In this document: positions 17,738 to 27,341 of the stretch, piece after piece
Position numbering within the stretch: the first letter of the stretch is position 1
How the letters are laid out: the number at the start of each line of letters is the position of its first letter
From: Flavobacterium denitrificans DSM 15936
GTDB lineage: Bacteria; Bacteroidota; Bacteroidia; Flavobacteriales; Flavobacteriaceae
Direction: 5' to 3'
DNA length: 64,000 bases
Assembly (NCBI RefSeq): GCF_000425445.1
Contig: NZ_AUDL01000017.1
Coordinates: forward strand, 1-64,000
Made by a program: the position numbers and the translations under genes
The notes under the pieces: generated by a model
What the model was told of the DNA's origin: nothing
Seen by the model: only the letters and a program-made list of their open reading frames with translations
Databases searched by the model: none

Positions 17738-19092
17738 TTATATCCTTGTTTTATGCCTAATTTTTTCATTTTTGAAAACAAAGTCTGAGGTTGCATTTTT
17801 AATAATTCTGCCGCACCACCAGCACCAGAAACTTTTCCTTCACACAGAAAAAGGGCATTCATAATATGTTCCTTTTCCATTTCTTCCATCGATTTCATTT
17901 TTCCTGAATTTTGTTCAACTGTAGCCAGAATGTTTTTAGGAAGATCAAATTTTTCAATTTCGTTTGTTCTGGCAAGTAATACATTCCTTTCAATTAAATG
18001 TTCCAATTCGCGGATATTTCCCGGCCAATCGTATTCTTTTAATTCTTCTAAAGCTTTCTCACTTATGCTGTTGACATTTTTTCTAGAACTTGATGCATAT
18101 TTTTTCAGAAAATAATAGGCAAGGGGTTCAATATCTTCTTTGCGTTCTTTTAGGGTTGGCAATTGAATCGGAAATACATTTAGTCGATAATATAAATCAA
18201 GTCTGAAACGTCCTTCGGCAACTTCTTTTTCCAAAGATCTATTGGTTGCGGCTATAATACGAACATTAATTTTAATGGTTTTATTGCCTCCAAGACGCTG
18301 AATTTCTTTTTCCTGCAATACGCGTAATAATTTGACTTGCGAATCGAGTGGCAATTCTCCAATTTCATCTAGAAAAATAGTTCCCTCATTTGCCTGTTCA
18401 AATTTGCCAATTCGTAAAGCATTTGCTCCCGTAAAAGCGCCTTTTTCATGCCCAAAAAGTTCCGATTCGATCAAGGAATGTGGCAAAGCCGCACAGTTTA
18501 CCACGACAATTGGATTTGATTTATGCGCCGAAAGTTCGTGAATGGAATGTGCAACTCTTTCTTTGCCTGTTCCGCTTTCGCCTAAAATCAAAACAGAAGT
18601 TTCAGCTGGAGCGACAAGTTTGATTTTTTCGATTACTTCATTCAAGAGCGGACTTTTGCCAACAATCCCTTCAATTTCTTGATGTTCTTGATCGTTGTGA
18701 ATTTCGACTAACGTTTCTTTTTCCTCATTAAATCGATATCTGGCAATGTCAAGCATTACGATCAAATCTTTTTCGCGGAAAGGCTTAACCATAAATCCAT
18801 ATGGATGTGTTGCCTTTACTGCTTCAAGCGTGCTTTGATTGGTATTGGCAGAAATGTAAAGAAAAGGCAATTTCAGTTTTCGGAGCTCCCAAGCGAGATC
18901 AATTCCCGTAAGCGTTCCTTTGAGTATAATATCTAGAAGCACCCAATCAGGTTGTTTTTCTTCAATTAATTTTCGGGCCTGAATTACAGAGGAAGCAATG
19001 CCTACAATTTGATAGCCAGCTTTTAGCAACATGATTTTTAAATCATTAGCAACAATAAATTCATCCTCAACAATTAATATTTTCTCTTTCAT
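17734..19092 (-). CDS. Response regulator with AAA+ sigma-54 and Fis domains
   Basis: A 452-residue NtrC-type regulator. The receiver domain (1-120) has the phosphoacceptor Asp in PDWVLLDIILKG (about 54) and the Lys in GFMVKPF (about 104). The AAA+ domain (about 137-370) has GESGTGKERVAHSIH, GAFTGA and DEIGELP. The C-terminal Fis helix-turn-helix is at about 410-450. The start codon overlaps the stop of the sensor kinase gene by four bases (ATGA), so they form a coupled two-component pair. Its AAA+ domain is strikingly similar to that of the activator at 14732. Targets are probably sigma-54-dependent genes nearby, but none is proven. Confidence 0.94.
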   Translation of the reverse strand: MKEKILIVEDEFIVANDLKIMLLKAGYQIVGIASSVIQARKLIEEKQPDWVLLDIILKGTLTGIDLAWELRKLKLPFLYISANTNQSTLEAVKATHPYGFMVKPFREKDLIVMLDIARYRFNEEKETLVEIHNDQEHQEIEGIVGKSPLLNEVIEKIKLVAPAETSVLILGESGTGKERVAHSIHELSAHKSNPIVVVNCAALPHSLIESELFGHEKGAFTGANALRIGKFEQANEGTIFLDEIGELPLDSQVKLLRVLQEKEIQRLGGNKTIKINVRIIAATNRSLEKEVAEGRFRLDLYYRLNVFPIQLPTLKERKEDIEPLAYYFLKKYASSSRKNVNSISEKALEELKEYDWPGNIRELEHLIERNVLLARTNEIEKFDLPKNILATVEQNSGKMKSMEEMEKEHIMNALFLCEGKVSGAGGAAELLKMQPQTLFSKMKKLGIKQGYN

Positions 19093-21380
19093 TGTTTTAC
19101 TGATGTAATTTCTGAATCTTCAACAACAGTTTCAAATTCAGTATTTCTGTTGAATGTGATTTTTATCTTCAATCCATTATCATTTTTCATTTCAAAAGTT
19201 CCGTCAATTTGAGCGCTTAAGCCTGTCATTAAATTCATTCCTAGTGAATCTCTTTCGGCATGATTGAAATTTTCAGGCAAACCAACTCCATTATCTGAAA
19301 TGATAAGCTGGTAATTATCTCTTTCACTATTTTTGAAAGAAATAAAAATTTCGCCTTTTCGGTCTAATGGAAAGGCATATTTGATCGCATTGCTGATTGC
19401 TTCATTTATAATTAATCCCAGTGGAACGGCCTGTGCAACATCCAGACAGGTATTTTCGATTTCTAAAACAAAATTTATTTTTCCGTCCGTATCATAACAT
19501 TCTTTCATGTAATTGATCAATTCATAAATATACCAAGACATATCGATATTTGAAAGATTGTCAGACTGATACAATTTTTGATGAATCAAAGACATGGCAT
19601 GCATTCGGTGTTGGCTGTTTTGAATCGCCATCAAAGCATCTTCATTGTCCAAATAAGCTGATTGTGTGTTTAAAAGGCTAATAACAATTTGAAGATTATT
19701 TTTTACGCGATGATGAATTTCTTTCAAAAGCCACTCTTTTTCAATAAGCATTTTTTTGTTTAGCTCATTTTGCTCATTAATTTGCTGACGCTGGATTTCT
19801 AACGCTTCGTTTTTCTTCTTTTTTAATCTAAAACTATTGTACAAAAGGCCCAGAATAAGAATTAAAACCAAGACGCTTCCAATAAAGACATATTTTACAA
19901 CATTATCTTTCTGAATTTGAATTTGCTGTACTTTGGCTTGTTGTTTTAGCAGTTCAATATTTTTATCTTTTTTATTGCTTTCATATTGTACTTGAAGACT
20001 GTTGATCTGTCTGTTCGTTTCACCTTTGTAAATAGAGTCTAAAATGTTTTTATGAAGCTGATAATGTTTAATGGCGTCGAGATATTTTCCTCTTGATGAA
20101 TCTGCTTTAAACCAGATAAGGTAATTGTCTGATAGCATTATCGTATTTTTTGCTGTTGTTGCGAGCGAATCTAAGCGATGAAGTAATGGGTATAACTCAT
20201 TATAGTTTTTTAACTGATAATGATAACGGACAAAACTTCTCAGAATCGGCAATCTGTTTTCGGCTTTTTTTTCGGCATTTTTGCCATAATAAGCTACCAG
20301 TTTATTATAGTATACTGTGGCTTTTTCATTATTATTTAGAACTCGGTAAATACCAAGAAAAAGGTAATTTTCTTTTATCTGCCTCTCCTCATCATAAGAA
20401 GGATAATTAACCTGCATTTCTTTTAAAATTTTGAGGGCATCATTTCCTTTTTTCTGCAAAATAAATACCGAACAAAGATTATCGCCAATTACTCTCACAT
20501 AGTCCGTGCTTTTATGTTTTTTTGCTATTTCCAGACCCTTATAAAAATATTCCGCTGCATTATTTTTTTTTTGAAGGTTAAGATATGCCATTCCAACATG
20601 ATTGTAAATAGCACTTAGTTGTAGTGAACTATCACGTAATTTCAAAGCTGTTTTTTCTGCTAAAAGTGCATACTTTAAAGCATCTTCAAAATTTCCCGTA
20701 TGGGTATAACCATCTGAAAAGAGATTATAGACGCCTTGCAAATGAGGAAATTTTATCGATTTATACAAAACAAGCGATTCTTTTAAAATCGTAAGACCTT
20801 TTTCTGGATTGTCATTCATTAAGTATAATTCGCCAATTTCTTTGGTAACGTCTGCCTGTTTTTCTATTGCTCCAATCTTTTTTAAAATTGGCAATGCCAT
20901 TTCTTTGTATTTAATTCGCTGTTCAAGCGATTCGCCATACATAGCAAGTTCCAAGTAAGCATCTGCCTGCAGTTCTGTTAAATTGTTTTTTTGAGAATAA
21001 GCTAGAATTTCCTGTGCCTTTTTTAAGCCGTTTTTTGAATCTCCTTTTTCTCTCGTAATTTGAGCATCAAGAAGAATTGATTTTCCAATTCCGTTTTTAT
21101 AATGCAAACGAGTACTTAATTGTCTTGCTTGTTTGTTTATTGCTTCCGCTTGATCTAGATCCACTTTGTATTCGTGGTCTTTGTTTAGATAATAAGCGCT
21201 TAAGAGCAGTTGTAAATCAACTTTCTGTGAATCATTTTCCGCGGCAGCAATTCTTAATTGAAGTTCTTTCGGATTTTTCTTCAACTGCGCATTAATTTGC
21301 ATGTTAAAGAACAGCAGCAAAAACAATACACATAAAACTTTGATGTGGTTTTTGGTAACAATAAAAGGGATGAAATTCAT
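19089..21380 (-). CDS. Sensor histidine kinase with TPR sensory region
   Basis: A 763-residue membrane kinase. A signal peptide (KVLCVLFLLLFFNMQINAQ) is followed by an exported region of tetratricopeptide-like repeats (about 35-430) and a coiled segment. There is one membrane helix (VKYVFIGSVLVLILILGLLY, about 490), a cytoplasmic coil, and a HisKA_2-type domain with the phospho-His in EIHHRVKNNLQI (about 557). The HATPase domain has NEAISNAIKYAF and DNGVGLPENF. The absence of a classic HisKA H-E-x-x-T-P box and the HHRVKNNLQ motif place it in the HisKA_2 group. It forms an overlapping pair with the sigma-54 response regulator. The signal sensed is unknown. Confidence 0.93.
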   Translation of the reverse strand: MNFIPFIVTKNHIKVLCVLFLLLFFNMQINAQLKKNPKELQLRIAAAENDSQKVDLQLLLSAYYLNKDHEYKVDLDQAEAINKQARQLSTRLHYKNGIGKSILLDAQITREKGDSKNGLKKAQEILAYSQKNNLTELQADAYLELAMYGESLEQRIKYKEMALPILKKIGAIEKQADVTKEIGELYLMNDNPEKGLTILKESLVLYKSIKFPHLQGVYNLFSDGYTHTGNFEDALKYALLAEKTALKLRDSSLQLSAIYNHVGMAYLNLQKKNNAAEYFYKGLEIAKKHKSTDYVRVIGDNLCSVFILQKKGNDALKILKEMQVNYPSYDEERQIKENYLFLGIYRVLNNNEKATVYYNKLVAYYGKNAEKKAENRLPILRSFVRYHYQLKNYNELYPLLHRLDSLATTAKNTIMLSDNYLIWFKADSSRGKYLDAIKHYQLHKNILDSIYKGETNRQINSLQVQYESNKKDKNIELLKQQAKVQQIQIQKDNVVKYVFIGSVLVLILILGLLYNSFRLKKKKNEALEIQRQQINEQNELNKKMLIEKEWLLKEIHHRVKNNLQIVISLLNTQSAYLDNEDALMAIQNSQHRMHAMSLIHQKLYQSDNLSNIDMSWYIYELINYMKECYDTDGKINFVLEIENTCLDVAQAVPLGLIINEAISNAIKYAFPLDRKGEIFISFKNSERDNYQLIISDNGVGLPENFNHAERDSLGMNLMTGLSAQIDGTFEMKNDNGLKIKITFNRNTEFETVVEDSEITSVKQ

Positions 21381-21432
21381 TTTTTAAAGATACTATATTA
21401 TCAGAAATCTGCAATCCGAAAATTAGTGTTAT

Positions 21433-22101
21433 CTAGCTTTTTCGGTGGTATAAATAACAAATTATCATGGCCAAGCCTGGCAGAATAAGAGTTTCTAATC
21501 CGAAAAACTTTCCCGCTATTGCACCTAAAAAGCATCCTATAAGAAATCCGATTATCGTAACTAATTGTTTTTTAAAACTTGATACAACATCGGTGTCTTT
21601 AAGTCCATTTTTTAGTATGTTTCCTAGATCCAGAGAAGCTTGTGTTACGTTTCCTGTCATCATTGTTGTTGGTCCGTGCGTTTCTTTAGCATATAATTTT
21701 CCAAAAGCATTTTGGAGCCCCATTGCAAATACTGTTGTCATGGCTATCGTGTATATTGTCCATTCTGCGGTATTTTGTAAATAGGCAAAAACGAATGAAG
21801 CAATACCGCTTAAAACCAATATTATTCCTTCCCAAAATAAAATGGTATAACGATTTGTTGCTTTTAATGCAATTCGCCCTCCGGTAATTACCGCAATTAT
21901 AAAAATGGGGAAGGTTAACAGTTTTATCCACGCATGAATGTCTGAACCTTTGATGATTTGATAAGCAAATACAATGAAGTTGCCCGTTACGTGAGCTGAG
22001 AATATCGAATCGGCGGCGACAAATGTTACGGTATCGCAATACCCTGCTATTATGGTTAAAAGCAGGGTTACGTACCAAATGTTGTTTTGTTGTATTTCCA
22101 T
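21433..22101 (-). CDS. YoaK-family (DUF1275) membrane protein
   Basis: A 222-residue integral membrane protein with about six helices. The DUF1275 hallmarks are AGYCDTVTFVAADSIFSAHVTGNF near the start, read in two parts as AGYCDTVTFV and SAHVTGNFIVFA, and a later second copy of that pattern, MTGNVTQASLDLG. Its function is not established. It starts four bases after dps stops, so the two are almost certainly co-transcribed. Confidence 0.88.
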   Translation of the reverse strand: MEIQQNNIWYVTLLLTIIAGYCDTVTFVAADSIFSAHVTGNFIVFAYQIIKGSDIHAWIKLLTFPIFIIAVITGGRIALKATNRYTILFWEGIILVLSGIASFVFAYLQNTAEWTIYTIAMTTVFAMGLQNAFGKLYAKETHGPTTMMTGNVTQASLDLGNILKNGLKDTDVVSSFKKQLVTIIGFLIGCFLGAIAGKFFGLETLILPGLAMIICYLYHRKS

Positions 22102-22105
22102 AATA

Positions 22106-22579
22106 TTAGTTCAAGTGAGCACGAAGCATCCAAGCCATTTTTTCATGATTTTCTACAAGACCTGTAATAAAATCGCTTGTTCCGGCATCTTGTAAATCAT
22201 TAGCAATAAAATTAATGTTTTCTCTAAGATAAATAATGATGCTTTCGTGATCCAAAAGCAATTCTTTGATAAAACCAATGCTGTCATTTTTTTCCTGTAG
22301 TTCTTCTGTAAGATGCGTCAATGCTAAAAAGTCTTTTAGTGTTGCAGGTGTATAATGACCTAGAGATCTGATTCTTTCGGCAACTGTATCTACGATTTCG
22401 TCGATTGCATCATATTGTTGTTCGAAAAAAATATGTTTGTTGTAGAAATCCGGACCTTCAACATTCCAGTGCGCTCTTTTTGTTTTGGTATAAAGTACAA
22501 ATTCGTCTGCAAGAATTTTGGTTAGTACATCTACAACTTTTGAGATATTTTCTTGTTTGATTCCAATGTTTGATTTCAT
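22106..22579 (-). CDS. dps: Dps-family DNA-protecting ferritin
   Basis: A 157-residue Dps protein: a dodecameric ferroxidase that stores iron and protects DNA from peroxide. The intersubunit ferroxidase residues are seen in KTKRAHWNVEG (His about 41) and FFEQQYDAIDEIVDTVAERI (Asp/Glu about 58-72), and the helical fold ends with ENHEKMAWMLRAH. Length is typical. First gene of a pair with the YoaK-like protein. The 195-base upstream region is free of genes, and I see no clear operator. Confidence 0.94.
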   Translation of the reverse strand: MKSNIGIKQENISKVVDVLTKILADEFVLYTKTKRAHWNVEGPDFYNKHIFFEQQYDAIDEIVDTVAERIRSLGHYTPATLKDFLALTHLTEELQEKNDSIGFIKELLLDHESIIIYLRENINFIANDLQDAGTSDFITGLVENHEKMAWMLRAHLN

Positions 22580-22773
22580 TTTAAATTGGGTTTTTAATGA
22601 ATACTATGTTTAGAAAATTAAACACACAGAAACATAGATTTTTCTTTGACCTTGAAAAAGAATAATGAAAGAAACTGGTTTTTCACACATAGTCCCGAAG
22701 TCTAGGGATACATTAAAGTAAGTGAAACGCCTTTTTATGCTTTCCAATAAGATATGTTTTTATGTGTTTAAAT

Positions 22774-23208
22774 TTAGTTTTTTGTGAGTGTTAATAAGTA
22801 ATAATCAAGTGAATAAGTTCCTGCTCCAAGCGCCAGAAGCAATAATAAAGATAAAGTGTACATATAAGGAACGTCGCGAACTTCGAGGGAATCATTCTTG
22901 TGAACGACAAAGTAACCAATTGCAGTTACACCAATTGTTGGCAAAACAGCAAGACGTGTTCCGAGTCCTAAAATGATGAAAAACGGAATTATAGTATCTG
23001 AAAATGTTGCCACCAATCCGTTTAGTTTTTCTGGTAAATGCAACGGATTTGGAACGTGTTCTTTTTGTCCATTTTCAACTCTGAATTTTTTCATTCCGTG
23101 TACTCTAAATAGTTCAACTGCAAGTAAAACTCTAAATATTAAAAGAGCTCCATTATTGAATGAATTTCCTAAATCGGAATAAAGGATTTGTTTTATAATT
23201 TCAATCAT
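22774..23208 (-). CDS. DoxX-family membrane protein (MhqP-like)
   Basis: A 144-residue membrane protein with four predicted helices: FNNGALLIFRVLLAVELFRV, LVATFSDTIIPFFIILGLG, LAVLPTIGVTAIGYFVV, and TLSLLLLLALGAGTYSLDYY. The family includes MhqP of the Bacillus quinone-responsive operon and is often linked to redox partners. It follows the amidohydrolase by 12 bases, so it is the last gene of the leftward cluster starting at 29264. The role is inferred from the family only. Confidence 0.85.
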   Translation of the reverse strand: MIEIIKQILYSDLGNSFNNGALLIFRVLLAVELFRVHGMKKFRVENGQKEHVPNPLHLPEKLNGLVATFSDTIIPFFIILGLGTRLAVLPTIGVTAIGYFVVHKNDSLEVRDVPYMYTLSLLLLLALGAGTYSLDYYLLTLTKN

Positions 23209-23220
23209 TTTTTTTACTAT

Positions 23221-25107
23221 TTAAAAGGCAAAACAAGAACATCCTAAAGCTCCCCAGAACGCATTATAATTGTTTACGGGAACATTGCTCATTCTGGCGA
23301 CATTATGATTATGTGCGTGAACATCGCAACTTCCAGTACAGCTGTGAATTTGTGAAGTCAGTTTTGGTTTTGCATCTGCTTTTGCATTTTTTTCAATCGC
23401 ACTTTGCAAACTGCTTCTTACTGGATATCCGTTATAAATATTCGTTGGCGACCAATCTGGCAAAATCGGAATATGAGGTGGGGAGAATGATGAAAAATCG
23501 CCATTTGCATACACAATTTTTCCGTCGACAATGGTTAAATCGGCTTCAATTTTTTTAATGTCTTCGTCTGCAATCGTAAAATAATCCCGATCTAAAACCA
23601 CTAAATCAGCAAACATTCCAACTTTAATGTCTCCTTTTTTAGTTTGTTCTTGCGAAAACCAAGCACTTCCTCTAGTGTATAATTCTAAAGCTGTTTGTCT
23701 GTTCAATCTTGTTTCTGTGTACAATTGCAAGCCTCCAACCGTTTTTCCAACTGTCATCCAATACATAGAAACCCACGGATTGTAACTGCTCACACGCGTC
23801 GCATCTGAACCTGCGCCTACAGGGACTTCCATTTCTAGCATTTTTTTGATTGGTGGTGTATTTTCGGCCGCTTTTGCTCCATAACGATCAGTAAAATATT
23901 CGCCTTGATATGCCATTCTGCTTTGAATGGCAATTCCGCCACCTAAAGCTCTTACGCGTTCGATGTTTCTTTCGTCAATAGTTTCAGCATGATCAAAAAT
24001 CCACGGTAGTCCGTTGAAAGGAACATCTTGATTTATTTTTTCAAATACATTCAAAAATCTAGTAATGCTTTCGTTGTAAGTTGCATGAAGTCTGAAAGGC
24101 CAACGGTTTTCTACTAATAAACGAACGACTTTTTCCAGTTCAGCTTCCATGTTTTCAGGAAGATCAGGTCTTGGCTGAAGGAAATCTTCAAAATCGGCAG
24201 CAGAAAAAACAAGCATTTCACCAGCACCATTATGACGATACATATCATTTCCTTGATACAATTTTACTGAATCAATCCAATCAGAGAAATCTTCAAACTC
24301 GTGCTTTGGTTTTTGAGTAAAAAGATTATATGCAATTCTTACTGTTAATTGTTTCTTTTCATTCAATTCATTAACAACTTTATAATCATCTGGAAAATTC
24401 TGAAATCCGCCGCCGGCATCAATAACACTTGTAATTCCGAAACGGTTTAATTCTTTCATAAAATGACGCGTCGAATTGATTTGATGTTCATAAGAAAGCG
24501 TTGGACCTTTTGCCAAAGTCGAATACAAAATCATCGCATTTGGTGTGGCAATAATAAGCCCGGTTGGTTCTCCGTTAGAATCGCGTTCAATATGTCCCCC
24601 CGGTGGAGCAGGCGTATCTTTAGTATAACCAACGGCTCTTAATGCTGCTCTGTTCATAATCGCTCTGTCGTACAAATGCAGAATAAAAACCGGAGTATCT
24701 GGCGCAATTGCATTGATTTCTTCTAAAGTAGGCATTCTGCGTTCAGCAAACTGAAATTCAGACCAGCCACCAACAACACGAACCCATTGCGGATTTGGTG
24801 TACGATCTACTTGTTCTTTCAGCATCCGAAGCGCATCTGCCAAAGAAGGAACGCCATCCCAGCGCAATTCTAAATTATAATTCAATCCACCACGAATAAG
24901 GTGAATGTGTGAATCGTTGATTCCGGGAACGACTCTTTTGTTTTGAAGGTCGATTATTTTGGTTTCTTCAGAAGCAAAAGTCATGATATCGCTATCGTTT
25001 CCAACGGCAATAAATTTTCCATCTTTGATTGCTACCGCCGTTACATTAGGTGTTTCGGTATTGAAACTATGAATTTTTCCGTTGAATAAAATTAGATCTG
25101 CTTTCAT
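23221..25107 (-). CDS. YtcJ-like metal-dependent amidohydrolase
   Basis: A 628-residue amidohydrolase-superfamily enzyme (amidohydrolase_3). A small barrel strand region surrounds the metal-binding NDSHIHLIRGG (about 65-75). Further ligands are in FRLHATYN (about 343), IFDHAETID (about 378) and the Asp of GAGSDATRV (about 435). No signal peptide. The last 60 residues form an unusual Cys/His-rich tail (SCTGSCDVHAHNHNVARM, then WGALGCSCFAF). The substrate is unknown, and most relatives act on amide or carbamate bonds. It begins eight bases after the secreted M17-like gene stops and precedes doxX, so it is in an operon. Confidence 0.88.
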   Translation of the reverse strand: MKADLILFNGKIHSFNTETPNVTAVAIKDGKFIAVGNDSDIMTFASEETKIIDLQNKRVVPGINDSHIHLIRGGLNYNLELRWDGVPSLADALRMLKEQVDRTPNPQWVRVVGGWSEFQFAERRMPTLEEINAIAPDTPVFILHLYDRAIMNRAALRAVGYTKDTPAPPGGHIERDSNGEPTGLIIATPNAMILYSTLAKGPTLSYEHQINSTRHFMKELNRFGITSVIDAGGGFQNFPDDYKVVNELNEKKQLTVRIAYNLFTQKPKHEFEDFSDWIDSVKLYQGNDMYRHNGAGEMLVFSAADFEDFLQPRPDLPENMEAELEKVVRLLVENRWPFRLHATYNESITRFLNVFEKINQDVPFNGLPWIFDHAETIDERNIERVRALGGGIAIQSRMAYQGEYFTDRYGAKAAENTPPIKKMLEMEVPVGAGSDATRVSSYNPWVSMYWMTVGKTVGGLQLYTETRLNRQTALELYTRGSAWFSQEQTKKGDIKVGMFADLVVLDRDYFTIADEDIKKIEADLTIVDGKIVYANGDFSSFSPPHIPILPDWSPTNIYNGYPVRSSLQSAIEKNAKADAKPKLTSQIHSCTGSCDVHAHNHNVARMSNVPVNNYNAFWGALGCSCFAF

Positions 25108-25114
25108 AATTCAA

Positions 25115-25849
25115 TTATTTAGAGTTAAGTTTTGTGATAGCATCTTTGATACCTTCTCCAGCCACAGCATAGTAAGCTGGTCCAGCAAGCAAAATGATTT
25201 TGGAAAGAGGTTTGTATGCTGCTAGTTGTTTTTCTTTCAAAAAAGCTTGAGTTCTATAAGCTTCAAATGAACCTAAAACCACATTTTTAGCAACTAGTGC
25301 TGTTGGCGAATCAATTCCTGCATCCTTGACGTCACTCGCAAAAGAAAAATTGGAAACGCCTAAGCGTAAAGCTTCACGCATGGCAGTGCTTCCAACACTA
25401 ATCATTATATCGGCATTGAATTTATTTCGATCTCCTAATCCAATCAACAATAATTGCTTTGATGCCAAAGTTCCTTTTGGTGGAGTAATCAATAAAGTTT
25501 CAAGCGAATGTCCGGTAAATTTGCCGCTTTTGCGTAATTCTGTAATAATGCCTTTTAATGCATCATCTAAATGTACCATTCCGTTTAGGTTTGCCGGCAG
25601 GGCAGGAGGGTTGAAAATATCACCTTCTGTATATTCAAAAACGCAGGCAACTTGTAAGTCGGCTTCTGCGGCAGATGGTCCTTGAACCAATCCGTTCACT
25701 GCTATTCCGTCTACTCTTCCCCAAGTAACTGTAGAACCTATAGAAGCTGTTTGCGCAAATGCGTTGTTACTAAGTGCGCCTGCAAGTGTTATAATAAGAA
25801 GCATTAGATATGAATATCTAAGACTATATTTTGTTGGGTTTGTTTTCAT
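25115..25849 (-). CDS. Secreted protein with lone M17 peptidase N-terminal domain
   Basis: A 244-residue exported protein. A signal peptide ends near LSNNAFAQ (about 33). The rest matches the macro-like N-terminal domain of leucyl aminopeptidases (family M17): VACVFEYTEGDIFNPPALPANL, in parts ADLQVACVFEYTEGD and LLLIGLGDRNKFN, with SVGSTAMREALRLGVSNFSF. The catalytic C-terminal domain with its zinc ligands is absent, and the next gene is unrelated, so this is not a simple truncation at the DNA level. It may bind a nucleotide-like or small ligand in the periplasm. It lies between the porin and the amidohydrolase in one operon. Function unknown. Confidence 0.8.
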   Translation of the reverse strand: MKTNPTKYSLRYSYLMLLIITLAGALSNNAFAQTASIGSTVTWGRVDGIAVNGLVQGPSAAEADLQVACVFEYTEGDIFNPPALPANLNGMVHLDDALKGIITELRKSGKFTGHSLETLLITPPKGTLASKQLLLIGLGDRNKFNADIMISVGSTAMREALRLGVSNFSFASDVKDAGIDSPTALVAKNVVLGSFEAYRTQAFLKEKQLAAYKPLSKIILLAGPAYYAVAGEGIKDAITKLNSK

Positions 25850-25915
25850 TGGTAATTTTTTGGTTAACGTTTGTGTATTCGTGAGAAATTTTTCAATGCG
25901 CTTAAATTAATTTTG

Positions 25916-27304
25916 CTAAAATTTGAATCCGAGTCGGGCGTTAAAGAAAACACCGTCTTTAGAATTTGGAATCATGTCATCAATAAAAGCTCCTGTTTTA
26001 AAATATTGAATACCGCTCACAACTGAAATATATTTATTTATGCTATATGTAAAGTTGGCCAAATATGCAGTGCCGATGTATTTTTCGTCAGAATCACTTC
26101 CACGAAGATTCAAAATACCACTAGGTCTGTAAACCCCGTCTTGTGTTGAAAATCGCCAGTTTAAAACCACATCGACCTGCATCTTAAGTTCTGGCAATAA
26201 ATCCAGAGTAGCATAAGGATGAATATCGATAAGGTTTACAGGTCCAACCTGCGGACTAAAACCAAAATAGCCTCCTTTAGGATATAGCGGATTAAACGTT
26301 TGAAGATTTCCATTGCCTTGATTTTTATCTCCTGATATATAATCATTTCGGAGATTTATCGTTGGCTTAAATTTTACGTTTTCAAACAAATAACCAACAT
26401 CAATAGATCCAGTCCATGCATTGATATTTCCTGATCCAAAAGTTCCAAATTGATACGCAGCTTCTAGATTATAAATAAAACCGCCACCATATTTCGAAAG
26501 TCTTGTACCGATAGTATGGCGTCTTTCTGGGGCAATTCCCTCTTCAAAAATAGAAGCATCTCTTCTGAATCCGAGGTAATAAACATCGAGATTTCCTGCT
26601 TTTGGGAAAAATATTTTAGAATATGCCCCCCAAAGATTTAGCTGTTTTGACATTTTATTATCAAAAACGCCTATGTGTACTGTGTCAGCCATGACAGCAA
26701 ATGCATCAATAGCTAATCTTGACGATGTATACATTAATTTTCCTCCAGTAAAATACAATCTTGCATTTGGGCCTTCTCGAACAGAAATCAATCGTCCTGA
26801 ACCATAATCCAATTCTTGTCTGCCAGCGCGAACTGTTATTTTCTTGTCTTTTTGTTGCCAGACATTTACATCTAAAAACAAATTTTGAACATTCAGCTGA
26901 TCTTCGTCTATGCCTCGCGCTCCGTTTACACGTCCGTCTTCCAAGGCGCTTCGTAATTGGGCGAATATTCTAATTTTTTTTCCTAAATGAATATCAGCAT
27001 GAAGATCATAGCGTTGCAGCAAGAAATTGTTGTGTCCAATATTAAATCTTCCCCAGTCTTCATTGTTGAAATCAACATATTCATATCGAGCTTCGCCTCC
27101 AAGAGACATATAAAAATCTTTTTCAGGACTTAACGGAATAAATTTTAATCGTTCATAAAAATTCCTGTTTGAGTCTTTTAAGAATTCATAATTTTCATCA
27201 TAACGCAAAAGCTTAAAATTTTGTGCCAATGCTATGTTTCCAATAAAGAGAAAAAGTAAAAGTAACTTGGCGTATTTCGATATGGATTTTGATGATTCCA
27301 ACAT
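25916..27304 (-). CDS. Outer-membrane porin, alginate-export-like
   Basis: A 462-residue outer-membrane beta-barrel. A signal peptide ends at FIGNIALAQ (about 28). The body shows alternating strands and Gly/Tyr-rich turns (SLGGEARYEYVDF, TVRAGRQELDYGSGRLISVR) and ends in Phe (ARLGFKF), as expected for outer-membrane insertion. The GRQELDYGSGRL motif and the size fit the alginate_export (AlgE-like) family, which in many bacteria carries other small solutes. It probably brings in, or exports, the compound handled by its operon partners. Confidence 0.85.
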   Translation of the reverse strand: MLESSKSISKYAKLLLLFLFIGNIALAQNFKLLRYDENYEFLKDSNRNFYERLKFIPLSPEKDFYMSLGGEARYEYVDFNNEDWGRFNIGHNNFLLQRYDLHADIHLGKKIRIFAQLRSALEDGRVNGARGIDEDQLNVQNLFLDVNVWQQKDKKITVRAGRQELDYGSGRLISVREGPNARLYFTGGKLMYTSSRLAIDAFAVMADTVHIGVFDNKMSKQLNLWGAYSKIFFPKAGNLDVYYLGFRRDASIFEEGIAPERRHTIGTRLSKYGGGFIYNLEAAYQFGTFGSGNINAWTGSIDVGYLFENVKFKPTINLRNDYISGDKNQGNGNLQTFNPLYPKGGYFGFSPQVGPVNLIDIHPYATLDLLPELKMQVDVVLNWRFSTQDGVYRPSGILNLRGSDSDEKYIGTAYLANFTYSINKYISVVSGIQYFKTGAFIDDMIPNSKDGVFFNARLGFKF

Positions 27305-27341
27305 AATGAAGGGTAAAGGATTTAAAAAAAGAGTTGTCAGA

